From NCBI RefSeq assembly GCF_001713375.1, contig NZ_CP016449.1, positions 3,596,001 to 3,660,000 of the forward strand: a stretch of 64,000 bases of DNA, in the 5' to 3' direction. This document shows, piece after piece, positions 44,939 to 53,163 of this stretch. The notes beneath the pieces were generated by a model. The model searched no databases, had not been told where the DNA came from, and was given only the letters and a program-made list of their open reading frames with translations. Both the position numbers and the translations under genes were made by a program. Source of the stretch: Hydrogenophaga sp. RAC07. GTDB taxonomy: Bacteria; Pseudomonadota; Gammaproteobacteria; Burkholderiales; Burkholderiaceae_C. The number at the start of each line of letters is the position of its first letter. Position 1 is the first letter of the stretch.

Positions 44939-46255
44939 TCACTTGGCGGCGGCGGCCTGGGCAATGCGCTTCTGCGCGTCGGCCACGCTGAGCTTGTCGT
45001 CGTTCCAGAACTGGGTCACCACGTCCTGGATCGCGCCCTGCTTGGCCGGCTCCACCGCCATGCCGTGGGCAATCGACGGCACCAGTCCACCCGATTTCGC
45101 AGTGTCCACAAAGTCCTGGGCCGAGAGCTTGGCGCAATCGTCAAACTTGCTCATGTCGTGGCCCAGGCGCACCGGGATGGAACCCTTGTTCTGGTTGAAC
45201 ACTTCCTGAAACCCGGTGCTCAGGATGGCCGAGGCCAGATCGGCCTGCGCCTTCTGCGCGGCTTCGTCCTTCAGCTTGAACATGATGAAGGAGTCGACGT
45301 TGAAGGTGTAGGCGTTGGCTGTGCCGGGCGCGGCGGCGCACAGGAAGCCTTCACCGGGTTTCTGACCCGCGGCGGTGAACTCGCCCTTGGCCCAGTCGCC
45401 CATGAACTGGAAGCCGGCCTTGCCCTGGATCACGGTGGCGGTGGTCATGTTCCAGTCGCGCCCGGTGGAGGCGGCATCGGTGTAGCCCTTGAGCTTGCGG
45501 AAGGTCGTGAGCGCCTTCGTCATGGTGGGGCTGCTGAGCGCGGCCGGGTCGAGTTTCACGAACGCGTCGGTGTAGAACTGCGGCCCGCCCACGCCGAGCA
45601 CCACCGACTCGAACACCGTGAAGTCCTGCCAGTTCTGGCCGCCATGGGCGAGCGCCACGTTGCCCGATTTCTTGATCTTGTCGGCGGCGACGAAGAACTC
45701 GTCCCAGGTCTTGGGCATCCCCTCGACACCGGCCTTCTTCAGCACCTCGGGGTTGGCCCACATCCAGTTGACGCGGTGCACGTTGACCGGCGCGGCCACG
45801 TAGCTGCCGTTGGCCTTCATCACGTCGGCCACCACCTTGGGCAGCAGCTCGTCCCATTTCTCGGCCTGGGCCACGCTGTCGATGCTGCTCAGCATGCCTT
45901 CGCTGGCCCATTCCTGGATCGCCGGGCCCTTGACCTGCGCGGCGGTGGGCGGATTGCCCGAGACGGCGCGGCTCTTGAGCACAGTCATGGCGTTTTCACC
46001 ACCACCGCCGGCCACGGCGAAGTCTTTCCACAAATGGCCTTTGGCTTCCAGCATGGCCTTGAGCTCGGCGGCCGATTTGGCTTCGCCGCCCGAGGTCCAG
46101 TAGTGCAGCACTTCCACCGTCTGCTGGGGCGCAGCGGCGGGCATCGCGGCCGGCGCGGGGGTGGTGGCCATGGGCACGGACTCTTCTTTTTTGCCGCAGG
46201 CGGTGGCGAGCATGGCGGCCACCAGGGTCGCGCCGAGGGTGACGGGGAATTTCAT
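44939..46255 (-). CDS. gtsA: Glucose/mannose-type ABC transporter binding protein
   Basis: This is a 438-residue lipoprotein of the periplasm. The signal peptide and lipobox LVAAMLATAC end at Cys20. The mature part has VEVLHYWTSGGEAKSAAELK, VAGGGGENAMTVLKSRAVSG and PPTAAQVKGPAIQEWASEG, closely matching the GtsA glucose-binding proteins of Pseudomonas. A short Pro/Ala-rich linker follows the lipid anchor. The gene opens the transporter operon, downstream of glk and of a 16-bp palindrome at 46346-46361. Glucose as substrate is supported by the adjacent glucokinase gene. Confidence 0.92.
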   Translation of the reverse strand: MKFPVTLGATLVAAMLATACGKKEESVPMATTPAPAAMPAAAPQQTVEVLHYWTSGGEAKSAAELKAMLEAKGHLWKDFAVAGGGGENAMTVLKSRAVSGNPPTAAQVKGPAIQEWASEGMLSSIDSVAQAEKWDELLPKVVADVMKANGSYVAAPVNVHRVNWMWANPEVLKKAGVEGMPKTWDEFFVAADKIKKSGNVALAHGGQNWQDFTVFESVVLGVGGPQFYTDAFVKLDPAALSSPTMTKALTTFRKLKGYTDAASTGRDWNMTTATVIQGKAGFQFMGDWAKGEFTAAGQKPGEGFLCAAAPGTANAYTFNVDSFIMFKLKDEAAQKAQADLASAILSTGFQEVFNQNKGSIPVRLGHDMSKFDDCAKLSAQDFVDTAKSGGLVPSIAHGMAVEPAKQGAIQDVVTQFWNDDKLSVADAQKRIAQAAAAK

Positions 46256-46345
46256 GGGTGTCTCCGAAGGTGGGCCTGTGGCCTTGTGGATGGGCCCGAC
46301 GCACGAGGGGTCGCGAACGACCGCGTCTGTCAGGGTCGTTCATTT

Positions 46346-46361
46346 TTCATTAATTAATGAA
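46346..46361. promoter_or_regulatory. 16-bp perfect palindrome upstream of gtsA, candidate operator
   Basis: TTCATTAATTAATGAA is perfectly self-complementary and AT-rich in a GC-rich setting. It lies about 90 bp upstream of the gtsA start, in the gap between glk and gtsA. Placement and symmetry suggest a binding site for a sugar-responsive repressor. No regulator gene lies beside it. Its function is inferred. Confidence 0.55.
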
Positions 46362-46414
46362 CAGCAACATCCGGGGAAACCCCCGGCCACCCCACCGGCT
46401 GGTGACGCGGGGAT

Positions 46415-47395
46415 TCAGCGCAAACCGGACAGCGCGCGAGCGGCGCCCAGCAGGGCCGGCGACTGGCTCGAGGTGATCACCCACACGGGAATGTCTTTCA
46501 GGTAGCCCTGAAAACGGCCCTTGGCCTCGAAGCGTTCGCGAAACGGCGAAGCATCGAACCAGCTGCCCAGGCGCGGCACGATGCCGCCACCGATGTACAC
46601 CCCGCCACGCGCACCCAAGGTGAGCGCCAGGTTGCCGGCCACCGAACCCAGCATGGCGCACAGCATGTTGAGGGCTTCGAGGGCCTGCGGCTGGCGGGCT
46701 TTCAGGGCCGCGTCGGTCACGGCAGCGGCCGTGTTCAGCCCGCTCAAGGCCACGCCATCGGCCTCGCAGAGCAGCGTGAACGCATCCACCAGACCCTGGC
46801 CGCTGCACAGGCGCTCCGCCGAGGCGCGGCCATACAAGTGCGTGAGGCCGTCCATCACCAGCCGCTCCCGGGCGCTCACGGCTGGCAGCGTCACATGGCC
46901 GCCCTCGCCTTCCAGCGGCACCCAGCCCCCCGAACCATCGGGCACCAGGCCCGACACCCCCAGGCCCGTGCCCGCACCGAGCAAGCCGATGGCCTTGTCG
47001 GGATGCGCCGCGCCACCGCCCACCTGGCGCAGTTCGCTGGCGGGCAGGTCGGGCAAGGCCAGCGCCAGTGCAGTGAAGTCGTTGAGCAGGCGCAGGTGGG
47101 TCAGACCGAACTCGGCCTTCACAGCGGCCTGCGAAAAAGCCCAATCGTGGTTGGTCATGCGGATCTGGTCGCCGGTGATGGGGTTGGCGATGGCGATCGC
47201 GGCCATGGCCGGCCGACCAAGATCCAGTCCGTCGAGGTAGGCGTGCATGGCGGCAGGCAGGGTGGGGAAATCGGCCACGGGCAACACCTGCACCTCGGTC
47301 ACGGGGGCGCCGTCGTGGGCCTGCCAGGCAAAGCGGGCGTTGGTGCCGCCCACATCGGCCAGCAACCGGCCGGTCTTGGAAACGTCAGGGGACAT
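46415..47395 (-). CDS. glk: Glucokinase
   Basis: This 326-residue enzyme phosphorylates glucose to glucose-6-phosphate with ATP. It belongs to the E. coli Glk family. LLADVGGTNARFAW lies at residues 11-24 (phosphate 1), RLLNDFTALALALP is the substrate region, and LLGAGTGLGVSGLV and EGEGGHVTLP follow. ARGGVYIGGGIVPRL is near the end. The gene precedes the importer genes, so glucose taken up is phosphorylated at once. Length is typical. Confidence 0.95.
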   Translation of the reverse strand: MSPDVSKTGRLLADVGGTNARFAWQAHDGAPVTEVQVLPVADFPTLPAAMHAYLDGLDLGRPAMAAIAIANPITGDQIRMTNHDWAFSQAAVKAEFGLTHLRLLNDFTALALALPDLPASELRQVGGGAAHPDKAIGLLGAGTGLGVSGLVPDGSGGWVPLEGEGGHVTLPAVSARERLVMDGLTHLYGRASAERLCSGQGLVDAFTLLCEADGVALSGLNTAAAVTDAALKARQPQALEALNMLCAMLGSVAGNLALTLGARGGVYIGGGIVPRLGSWFDASPFRERFEAKGRFQGYLKDIPVWVITSSQSPALLGAARALSGLR

Positions 47396-47485
47396 GGCGG
47401 CGGGTCTCCTTGGGTGCGCGGCACTTCGCTCGGGCAGCGCAAAGCGGCGGATGATAGCCCGGCGCCCCAGGCGCGGGCACCGGGT

Positions 47486-47929
47486 TCAACCCGGGCGCTG
47501 CGCGCGCGCCCAGCGCACGATGTCGGCGGCACCCATGGCGCCCGGCTGGCGAGCCACCTCGCGTCCGCCCACGAACAACGCCAGCGTGGGGATACTGCGG
47601 ATCTGCAGTCGTGCGCCGAGTTGCTGCGCCTCTTCGGTGTTCACTTTGGCCAGCCGCATGTGGGGTTCAAGTTCACGGGCAGCGGCTTCGAATTGCGGCG
47701 CCATCGCGCGGCACGGCCCGCACCACGGCGCCCAGAAGTCCACCAGCACCGGCACCTGCGAGCGGGCGATGTGTTTCTCGAATGCCGCCTCGTCCAGCGC
47801 AACCGGGTGGCCGGTGAACAACGGCTGGTGGCATTTGCCGCAGTCGGGCGCCTGCGAGAGGCTGGCGCTCGGCACGCGGTTGGTGGTGTGGCAGTGGGGG
47901 CAGACGATGTGCAGGGGTTCGGTGCTCAT
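47486..47929 (-). CDS. trxC: Thioredoxin 2
   Basis: This is a 147-residue cytoplasmic protein. The N-terminal zinc finger has CPHC near residue 10 and CGKC near 30. The thioredoxin fold has the active site DFWAPWCGPCRAMAPQF around residues 63-79 and the cis-Pro segment RSIPTLALF. It reduces protein disulfides and helps in oxidative stress. The start at 47929 gives MSTEPLHIVCPHC. It is monocistronic or followed by the DUF2905 gene divergently spaced. Confidence 0.94.
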   Translation of the reverse strand: MSTEPLHIVCPHCHTTNRVPSASLSQAPDCGKCHQPLFTGHPVALDEAAFEKHIARSQVPVLVDFWAPWCGPCRAMAPQFEAAARELEPHMRLAKVNTEEAQQLGARLQIRSIPTLALFVGGREVARQPGAMGAADIVRWARAQRPG

Positions 47930-47968
47930 GCCGCCCAAGTGGTGGCCGCCGCGCCGATTGCAAGCACC

Positions 47969-48163
47969 TCAGACCAGGTGGCTGATGAGGCTGGCCACCA
48001 TGCTCAGCACGATGGTGGTGGCAAACGGCAGGTTCCAGTCGCGCCCGAAGGCCTTGAAGCGCACGTCTCCCGGCAGCCGGCCGAAGCCCAGGCGACGCAG
48101 CATCGGCGTGAACCAGCTGATGAGCAGCAGGGCCAGGAAGATGACGATCATCCAGCGGATCAT
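47969..48163 (-). CDS. Small DUF2905 membrane protein
   Basis: This is a 64-residue protein with two hydrophobic helices (residues about 3-20 and 46-62) flanking the conserved motif RRLGFGRLPGDVRF, the mark of DUF2905. Function is unknown. It starts 2 bp after the methyltransferase stop codon in the same direction, so the two are coupled. Confidence 0.85.
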   Translation of the reverse strand: MIRWMIVIFLALLLISWFTPMLRRLGFGRLPGDVRFKAFGRDWNLPFATTIVLSMVASLISHLV

Positions 48164-48165
48164 GG

Positions 48166-49278
48166 TCAGAGCCGGTGTGTGCGGTCGCCCGCGGCAAAAC
48201 CCAGAGGCACCCAGCCCTGCGCGCTGGCGGCGGGGGCCAGCGCGATCACCTTGAACAACTCACCCATCTCGTGTTCGTTGAGCAGCTTCTGCATCATCGC
48301 GTTCTGCCGAGCATCGGCGGCCTGGGCCAGCGTCAGCAGACCGGCGTTCAACAGAAAGCGGCCCTGGCTGGTGTAGCCCAGCACCGCCAGGCCGGCGTCC
48401 TGCGCGGCCAGGGCGATGCCGGTGAAGTTCACGTGCGCGGTGATGTCCTTCTGCCCCACGTCGGCCAGCGGGTTGCTGTCGCTGCGGTGCGCGCGGTGGC
48501 AGATCAGCGTGCCCATGTGGCGCTGCGGGTGGAAGTACTCGGCCTCCGGGAAACCGTAGTCGAGAAAAAACGCCGCGCCGCGTTGCAGCCGGTCGGCCAG
48601 GGTGCGCACGAAGGCCTCGGCCTGCGGGTGGATTTCGGTCAGGTAGTCGTGCTCGCCGGGCACGTCCAGCGGCGGGCGCAGTTCGGTGGGTCGGTCGGCC
48701 CAGACCAGCCGGTCTTCGTGCCACGCCACGCCGCGCTCCAACCACGCGCCGCCCACACGCGCCAGCAGCTGCACCGGCATGGCGTCCAGCACCTCGTTGC
48801 CCAGCACCACGCCCTCCATGCGCTCGGGCAAGGCATCGACCCAGTGCACCACATCGGCGTGCTCGGCCAGTGTGGCGCGCTGGCGCTCGCGCAGGCTGCC
48901 CGAGAGGTCGACGATGGTGTAGCGGCGCAGCGCCCTGCCCTGGCTGGCCAGGGCTTCGACGACCTGCAGCGCCAGTGCGCCGGTGCCGGCACCGAACTCC
49001 CAGACCTCGTCGGTGCCGGTGGCGTCCAGCGCCTGGGCCACCTGGCGCGCGAGGGTGTGGCCAAAGAGCGGGGTCAGCTCGGGCGCGGTCACGAAGTCGC
49101 TGCCACCCTGCGGTGTGTGCCCGAATTTGGCCAAGGTGTTGGCGTAGTAACCCAGGCCGGGCTCGTACAAGGCCATGGCCATGAAGCGGTCGAACGGCAA
49201 CCAGCCCCCGGCTTGTGCGATGGCCCCGACCACCCGCGCAAGGAGGTCGCTCGTTAAACTCAACGGTTCTGTTGCCAT
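48166..49278 (-). CDS. MidA/NDUFAF7-type SAM-dependent methyltransferase
   Basis: This is a 370-residue protein from the ATG at 49278; a TTG at 49308 would lengthen it. The family (DUF185) is recognised by PFDRFMAMALYEPGLGYYAN (residues about 29-48), SDFVTAPELTPLFGHTLARQ, then the SAM-binding GAGTGALA and LGNEVLDAMPV. The eukaryotic relative methylates an Arg of a complex I subunit; the bacterial role is not settled. Its start is close to, and divergent from, the SDR gene (30-bp spacer). Confidence 0.92.
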   Translation of the reverse strand: MATEPLSLTSDLLARVVGAIAQAGGWLPFDRFMAMALYEPGLGYYANTLAKFGHTPQGGSDFVTAPELTPLFGHTLARQVAQALDATGTDEVWEFGAGTGALALQVVEALASQGRALRRYTIVDLSGSLRERQRATLAEHADVVHWVDALPERMEGVVLGNEVLDAMPVQLLARVGGAWLERGVAWHEDRLVWADRPTELRPPLDVPGEHDYLTEIHPQAEAFVRTLADRLQRGAAFFLDYGFPEAEYFHPQRHMGTLICHRAHRSDSNPLADVGQKDITAHVNFTGIALAAQDAGLAVLGYTSQGRFLLNAGLLTLAQAADARQNAMMQKLLNEHEMGELFKVIALAPAASAQGWVPLGFAAGDRTHRL

Positions 49279-49307
49279 GGGGGTCTGCACCCCCGGATTG
49301 TCGCCCA

Positions 49308-50099
49308 ATGCCCTCCCCTGACTCCTCCGCCTCCGTGGCAGCGCGCACCGTGCTCGTGACCGGCGCGGGCAAACGCCTGGGCCGCGAGATCGCGCTCACG
49401 CTGGCGCGCGCCGGCTGGAACGTGGCCGTGCACCATCGCCACTCGGTGACCGATGCGCAGCAGACCGCCGTCGACTGCAACGCCCTCACCGGCCGCGCGA
49501 ACAGCGCCGCCCCTTTCTTTGCGGACCTGGCTGACGAGAGCAGTGTGCGCGCGCTGTTGCCGGCCGTGGTGGCGCGCTTCGGGCAGATCGACGCGGTGGT
49601 CAACAGCGCCTCCACCTTCGAGCACGACAGCGCACAGAGCTTCGGCTTCGCGGCCATGGAAACCCACCTGCGCGCCAACACCGGCGCGGCGGTGCTGCTG
49701 GCCCAGGCCCTGCACGCGCACCTGAGCCAGCGCGACGCACGCGGCGCCGTGGTCAACCTGCTCGACCAGAAGCTCTGGAACATGAACCCCGATTTCTTCA
49801 GCTACACGCTGTCCAAGGCCGCGCTCGAAGCCGCCAACACCATGCTGGCGCTGGCCCTGGCCCCGCGCGTGCGCGTGGTGGGTGTGGCGCCCGGGCTCAC
49901 GCTCACCAGCCACCTGCTGAGCGACGAGCAGTTCGCAGCACTCCACCAGCAGTCGCCGCTGGGCCGCTCGTCAACACCCGACGACGTGGCCGCCACCGTG
50001 GCCTTCGCGCTGACCAACCAGTCCATCACCGGCACCACGCTGCTGGTGGACGGCGGCCAGCACCTCATGCGCTTCGAGCGCGATTTTTCGCTCATGTGA
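49308..50099 (+). CDS. SDR-family oxidoreductase, pteridine-reductase-like
   Basis: This is a 263-residue protein. The start at 49308 puts VLVTGAGKRLGREIALTLAR at about residues 14-33, a Rossmann fold with the TGxxxxxG pattern. Catalytic Tyr and Lys are in YTLSKAALE. Its RLG-type loop and its position 9 bp upstream of folB suggest a pterin or dihydrofolate reductase (FolM/PTR1-like) in folate or tetrahydromonapterin synthesis. The class is certain and the substrate inferred. Confidence 0.85.
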   Translation: MPSPDSSASVAARTVLVTGAGKRLGREIALTLARAGWNVAVHHRHSVTDAQQTAVDCNALTGRANSAAPFFADLADESSVRALLPAVVARFGQIDAVVNSASTFEHDSAQSFGFAAMETHLRANTGAAVLLAQALHAHLSQRDARGAVVNLLDQKLWNMNPDFFSYTLSKAALEAANTMLALALAPRVRVVGVAPGLTLTSHLLSDEQFAALHQQSPLGRSSTPDDVAATVAFALTNQSITGTTLLVDGGQHLMRFERDFSLM

Positions 50100-50108
50100 A
50101 CCGGACCG

Positions 50109-50489
50109 ATGCCCATGACCGCCACCTACGCCGGCACCCAGATCCTCACGCTCAACGGTTTGCGCTTCAACGCCAACCTGGGCATCCTCGACCACGAAAA
50201 ATCGGCGCCGCAGCCGATCCAGGTGGACGCCGAACTCAACCAGGGCACGCAGCCCCTGCTGCCGCACGACGACGACATCGGCCACGTGCTCGACTACCGC
50301 AAGGTGCGCCAGATCATCATCGACGAGTGCACGGCCGAACACGTGAACCTGCTGGAGAGCCTGATCGGCAAGCTCACGCGCCGGCTGATGCAGATGCCCG
50401 GTGTGATCGGCGTGCGCGTGAAGATCGCCAAGCTGGAAATTTTTGAAGACTGCGAAGTTGCGATCCGCATGGAAAGCGGGCAGTGGTGA
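50109..50489 (+). CDS. folB: Dihydroneopterin aldolase
   Basis: This is a 126-residue protein from the ATG at 50109 (a second ATG lies at 50115). It cleaves dihydroneopterin to 6-hydroxymethyl-dihydropterin in folate synthesis. Marks are LNGLRFNANLGILDHEKSAP, LDYRKVRQII and NLLESLIGKL, with the conserved Glu and Lys (VRVKIAKLE). It lies just after the SDR gene in one operon. It is the last core gene before the accessory region that starts with transposon-like repeats. Confidence 0.92.
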   Translation: MPMTATYAGTQILTLNGLRFNANLGILDHEKSAPQPIQVDAELNQGTQPLLPHDDDIGHVLDYRKVRQIIIDECTAEHVNLLESLIGKLTRRLMQMPGVIGVRVKIAKLEIFEDCEVAIRMESGQW

Positions 50490-51026
50490 GGACACCTGTC
50501 GAAAACAATTGAGTCTGTACAAAAACAATTGAGTCTGTAAAACCCGCCTAGCAAAATCAAGGGGTTACGCGAACTCTTTCTACGGTTTGTATTTTTCGCG
50601 TTCCAAGCCCGTCTGTCATCTGTCGCATGCTGTGGAGATAGCTGTGTCTGCAGACCACGAATTCAGCGCGCGAGAAGGTTCTCCACCAACGAATCTGCAG
50701 TGCCGCGACAAGCTAGGTGCTGTAGTTCAAACTCGGAAGTTGAGTGGCTGCTGCGCAGCGACTGCCGTCGTTCGATGCTGCAACGCGAATTCACGCTGAT
50801 GGGCAGGAAGCGGCTGTTGGCTAGGGCGAAAAGACACCGGCCCCAATGACCGCTGCTGGAGGTGCTGCAGTTGTAGTGCCACCGCAAGCTTGCCGACGCC
50901 GATCCAACGTCCGTTTCCGAATCACCTGGACTGCCAGTAAAAAGCCACTACAGTCGGTCAGTTTTGAACGAAGTGAACGCAATGGATCGTTCACCAATCC
51001 GTGGGCGCGCACGCTCACCCTCTACA
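50490..51026. other. 537-bp non-coding stretch at the border of the catabolic island
   Basis: Apart from the direct repeats at 50,497-50,539, I see no supported gene. Open frames here are short and without motifs, and the base composition is lower in GC than in the folate genes. It probably marks decayed mobile DNA between the core chromosome and the island. Confidence 0.5.
50497..50539. repeat. Transposon-end-like direct repeats
   Basis: TGTCGAAAACAATTGAGTCT opens the site. The 18-mer AAAACAATTGAGTCTGTA occurs at 50502-50519 and again at 50522-50539 (period 20). A TGT terminus followed by repeats of about 20 bp is the style of IS21- and Tn7/Tn5053-type element ends. The first 11 bases, TGTCGAAAACA, also occur in the end repeats beside glmS. 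No transposase gene is nearby. Confidence 0.45.
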
Positions 51027-51941
51027 TTATTTCGCGCGCAGCGCCTCCACAGGCCTCTCCGAGAAGCGCATCGAAAAATCGATGGCCGTAATGTCTTTGA
51101 TCAGAGCCCCGACGGAAATTCGATCCACCCCCGTCTCGGCGCACTGGCGAATTGTGTCGAGGGAAACTCCTCCGGAGACTTCCAAGCTGCATCGTCCCGC
51201 TGCCAACGTAACAGCCTCTTTCGTTTGCTCAAGCGACATGTTGTCGAGCAAAACCATGTTTACTCCGGCGTCGATGGCCTCTTGAAGCTGCGTCAATGTC
51301 TCCACCTCAACCTGGATGAACGAAACCTTGTCGGAAAGCCTTTTGGCCGCTGCATAGGCGGCCGTCAGCCCACCGCAAGCGGCGATGTGGTTCTCTTTGA
51401 TGAGGATCGCGTCATAGAGCCCCATTCTGTGGTTGGATCCACCGCCACAACGCACCGCGTACTTCTGCGCGACTCGCAGTCCGGGAATCGTCTTTCGTGT
51501 GTCGAGAACTACAGCATTGGTGCCTGAAACGGCTTCCACATACTTGGCGGTCTTCGTAGCCACCGCGCTCAGTGTTTGGAGAAAGTTGAGGCACGCCCGC
51601 TCTGCTGTCAGCAGATCGCGTGCGGGTCCGGATATTTCCACGATAGTCTGGCGAGATGTGCAGGTCTCTCCATCTTTGACGAACCATTGAGCGACCGAAG
51701 TTGGCGCCACTCGGCGAAGAATTTCATCTACCCATGGTCGGCCGCAAATGATTGCCTCTTCCCGGCAGATGATCGCGGCTGTGACCATTTGCAGTTCTGG
51801 CACGAGAGCCGCGGTCACGTCGCCAGAGCCAACGTCCTCTTGCAGGGCGCGTTCTATATCGATTTGGACTTGAGCAGAAATATCGTTGGCTGTATCTAGC
51901 AAGAGGGCCTCACTTGGTTTCAGAAATTGCGTGCTCTGCAA
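51027..51941 (-). CDS. nadC: Quinolinate phosphoribosyltransferase, island-encoded copy
   Basis: This is a 304-residue enzyme for NAD synthesis that converts quinolinate and PRPP to nicotinate mononucleotide. It has ALQEDVGSGDVTAALV (about 32-47), ERACLNFLQTLSAVAT, VLDTRKTIPGLRVAQKYAV and KENHIAACGG, the standard NadC motifs. Phthalate is an analogue of quinolinate and a known inhibitor of this enzyme. An extra copy, ophE, is reported in the phthalate cluster of Burkholderia cepacia DBO1. Presence here with phthalate genes fits relief of that inhibition. Its start overlaps the hemerythrin gene by 32 bp, so it is the distal gene of the Bug-TauE-hemerythrin operon. Confidence 0.93.
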   Translation of the reverse strand: MQSTQFLKPSEALLLDTANDISAQVQIDIERALQEDVGSGDVTAALVPELQMVTAAIICREEAIICGRPWVDEILRRVAPTSVAQWFVKDGETCTSRQTIVEISGPARDLLTAERACLNFLQTLSAVATKTAKYVEAVSGTNAVVLDTRKTIPGLRVAQKYAVRCGGGSNHRMGLYDAILIKENHIAACGGLTAAYAAAKRLSDKVSFIQVEVETLTQLQEAIDAGVNMVLLDNMSLEQTKEAVTLAAGRCSLEVSGGVSLDTIRQCAETGVDRISVGALIKDITAIDFSMRFSERPVEALRAK

Positions 51942-52389
51942 AAGAGAGTTTGCGGCGAACTACAACAGGTTTCCCACCCATGCGTATCTTGCTCATCCAG
52001 TGCGAAAGGGCTGAGTCCAGGTAGTCGGCATGCCCAGGAAACCATTGGCAGAGTTCGCTGCCGAACCTGCGCACGATCGCTGCATCTCCCTCCGACCAAA
52101 GCTCCTTCACTTGTAGGAGAGAACGAAGTACAGCAGCATGTTCGTTCGCATGGCATTCACGCGCTGGGTAATCGGTTTCAGCCATCCAACGGTCTTCTGT
52201 ATTGAAGTGATCGAGCAAGTGCCGTTCGACCAACTCAAGGCTCGCTCCGAGTTGGTCATCAGTCGCGTTCATAAGTGCGGTCACGACCTCAACAAATTCA
52301 CGATGTGAAGCGTCCATTGGGTCGTAGCCCAACAACAGAGAATCATTCCAAACCAGTGGAATTGCGGGCAAATGGGATGCGGTCTGCAT
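51910..52389 (-). CDS. Bacteriohemerythrin
   Basis: This is a 159-residue protein forming one four-helix hemerythrin domain with a di-iron site that binds oxygen reversibly. The ligands match the family with normal spacing: H29, H61, E65, H80, H84, H120 and D125. It has a longer N-terminus and a basic C-terminus. Located in the island operon, it could supply or sense oxygen for the dioxygenase. It overlaps nadC by 32 bp and starts 5 bp after the TauE gene. Confidence 0.92.
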   Translation of the reverse strand: MQTASHLPAIPLVWNDSLLLGYDPMDASHREFVEVVTALMNATDDQLGASLELVERHLLDHFNTEDRWMAETDYPARECHANEHAAVLRSLLQVKELWSEGDAAIVRRFGSELCQWFPGHADYLDSALSHWMSKIRMGGKPVVVRRKLSFAEHAISETK

Positions 52390-52394
52390 GTGGC

Positions 52395-53126
52395 TCAGCT
52401 CAGGAGAAGGATGGCAATCACAGTAAGGAAGAGCAGAAGAAGTTTTCGAAAAAATGCTTCATTGACGCGGGTTCGCAACGCTCTTCCCATCAAGAGGCCA
52501 GCACCCATCGGAGCCAAGGCAAGAATGGAAAGTCCAATATCTCCAAGGCCGATCCGGCCAAAGTAAAGCATGGCGGCATACAGAGGGATGGCGCCGCACA
52601 AGTAAATGACACTGATGCTGCCTACGAAGGCCTCTCTGTTCAGTCGCAGAGCCATGAGGTAGGCGATCACCAAAGGCCCCGTCAGCGAGGAGATACCCCC
52701 AAGCAAACCCGACAACGCTCCGACTCCGATGCCAGCTGCGCCTTCGTGCCGCGGGTGGACTGTGAATTGCGGGCTAAAGGCCATCAACCCCACTGCGATC
52801 AGCAGGGAAACAGCAACCATGGTTTCAAGCTCCGAAGGAGACATTGCCAGTGTCAATCTCACCGCGATGATTGTGACCACAAACTGCGTTGCGATCATGC
52901 CCGCAAAGCGGTGCAAGTTGCCTCGTAGCCCAGCCCCTTCCCGCGATTGAATCAGGTTCGACAGCAAAACTGGCATCACCATCAAGCCGATTGCTTGACC
53001 AATGGGCAGCCACAGTGAGAGCAATGGAACTGTCACCAATGGTAGCCCGACGCCTAGCGCACCCTTGACAGTTCCGCCCAGTACAAACGCGCCAAAAATG
53101 AATAGCCAGGTGTAGTCGGGCACCAT
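52395..53126 (-). CDS. TauE/SafE-family permease
   Basis: This is a 243-residue inner-membrane protein with about seven to eight helices. Family signs are GGTVKGALGVGLPLVTVPLL near residues 17-36 and GVGALSGLLGGISSLTGPLV in the middle, the repeated half-structure of TauE/SafE anion transporters. Members export sulfite, sulfoacetate or other organic anions. In this operon an aromatic acid is possible. It is 37 bp after the Bug gene. Confidence 0.88.
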   Translation of the reverse strand: MVPDYTWLFIFGAFVLGGTVKGALGVGLPLVTVPLLSLWLPIGQAIGLMVMPVLLSNLIQSREGAGLRGNLHRFAGMIATQFVVTIIAVRLTLAMSPSELETMVAVSLLIAVGLMAFSPQFTVHPRHEGAAGIGVGALSGLLGGISSLTGPLVIAYLMALRLNREAFVGSISVIYLCGAIPLYAAMLYFGRIGLGDIGLSILALAPMGAGLLMGRALRTRVNEAFFRKLLLLFLTVIAILLLS

Positions 53127-53163
53127 CAAAGACTCACTCGCAGTGCCCCGGGTGCACAGAGAG

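Noticed and set aside
50663..50887. Minus-strand frame of 74 codons in the border region
   Set aside because: No ribosome site or motif and low-complexity composition; probably decayed DNA.
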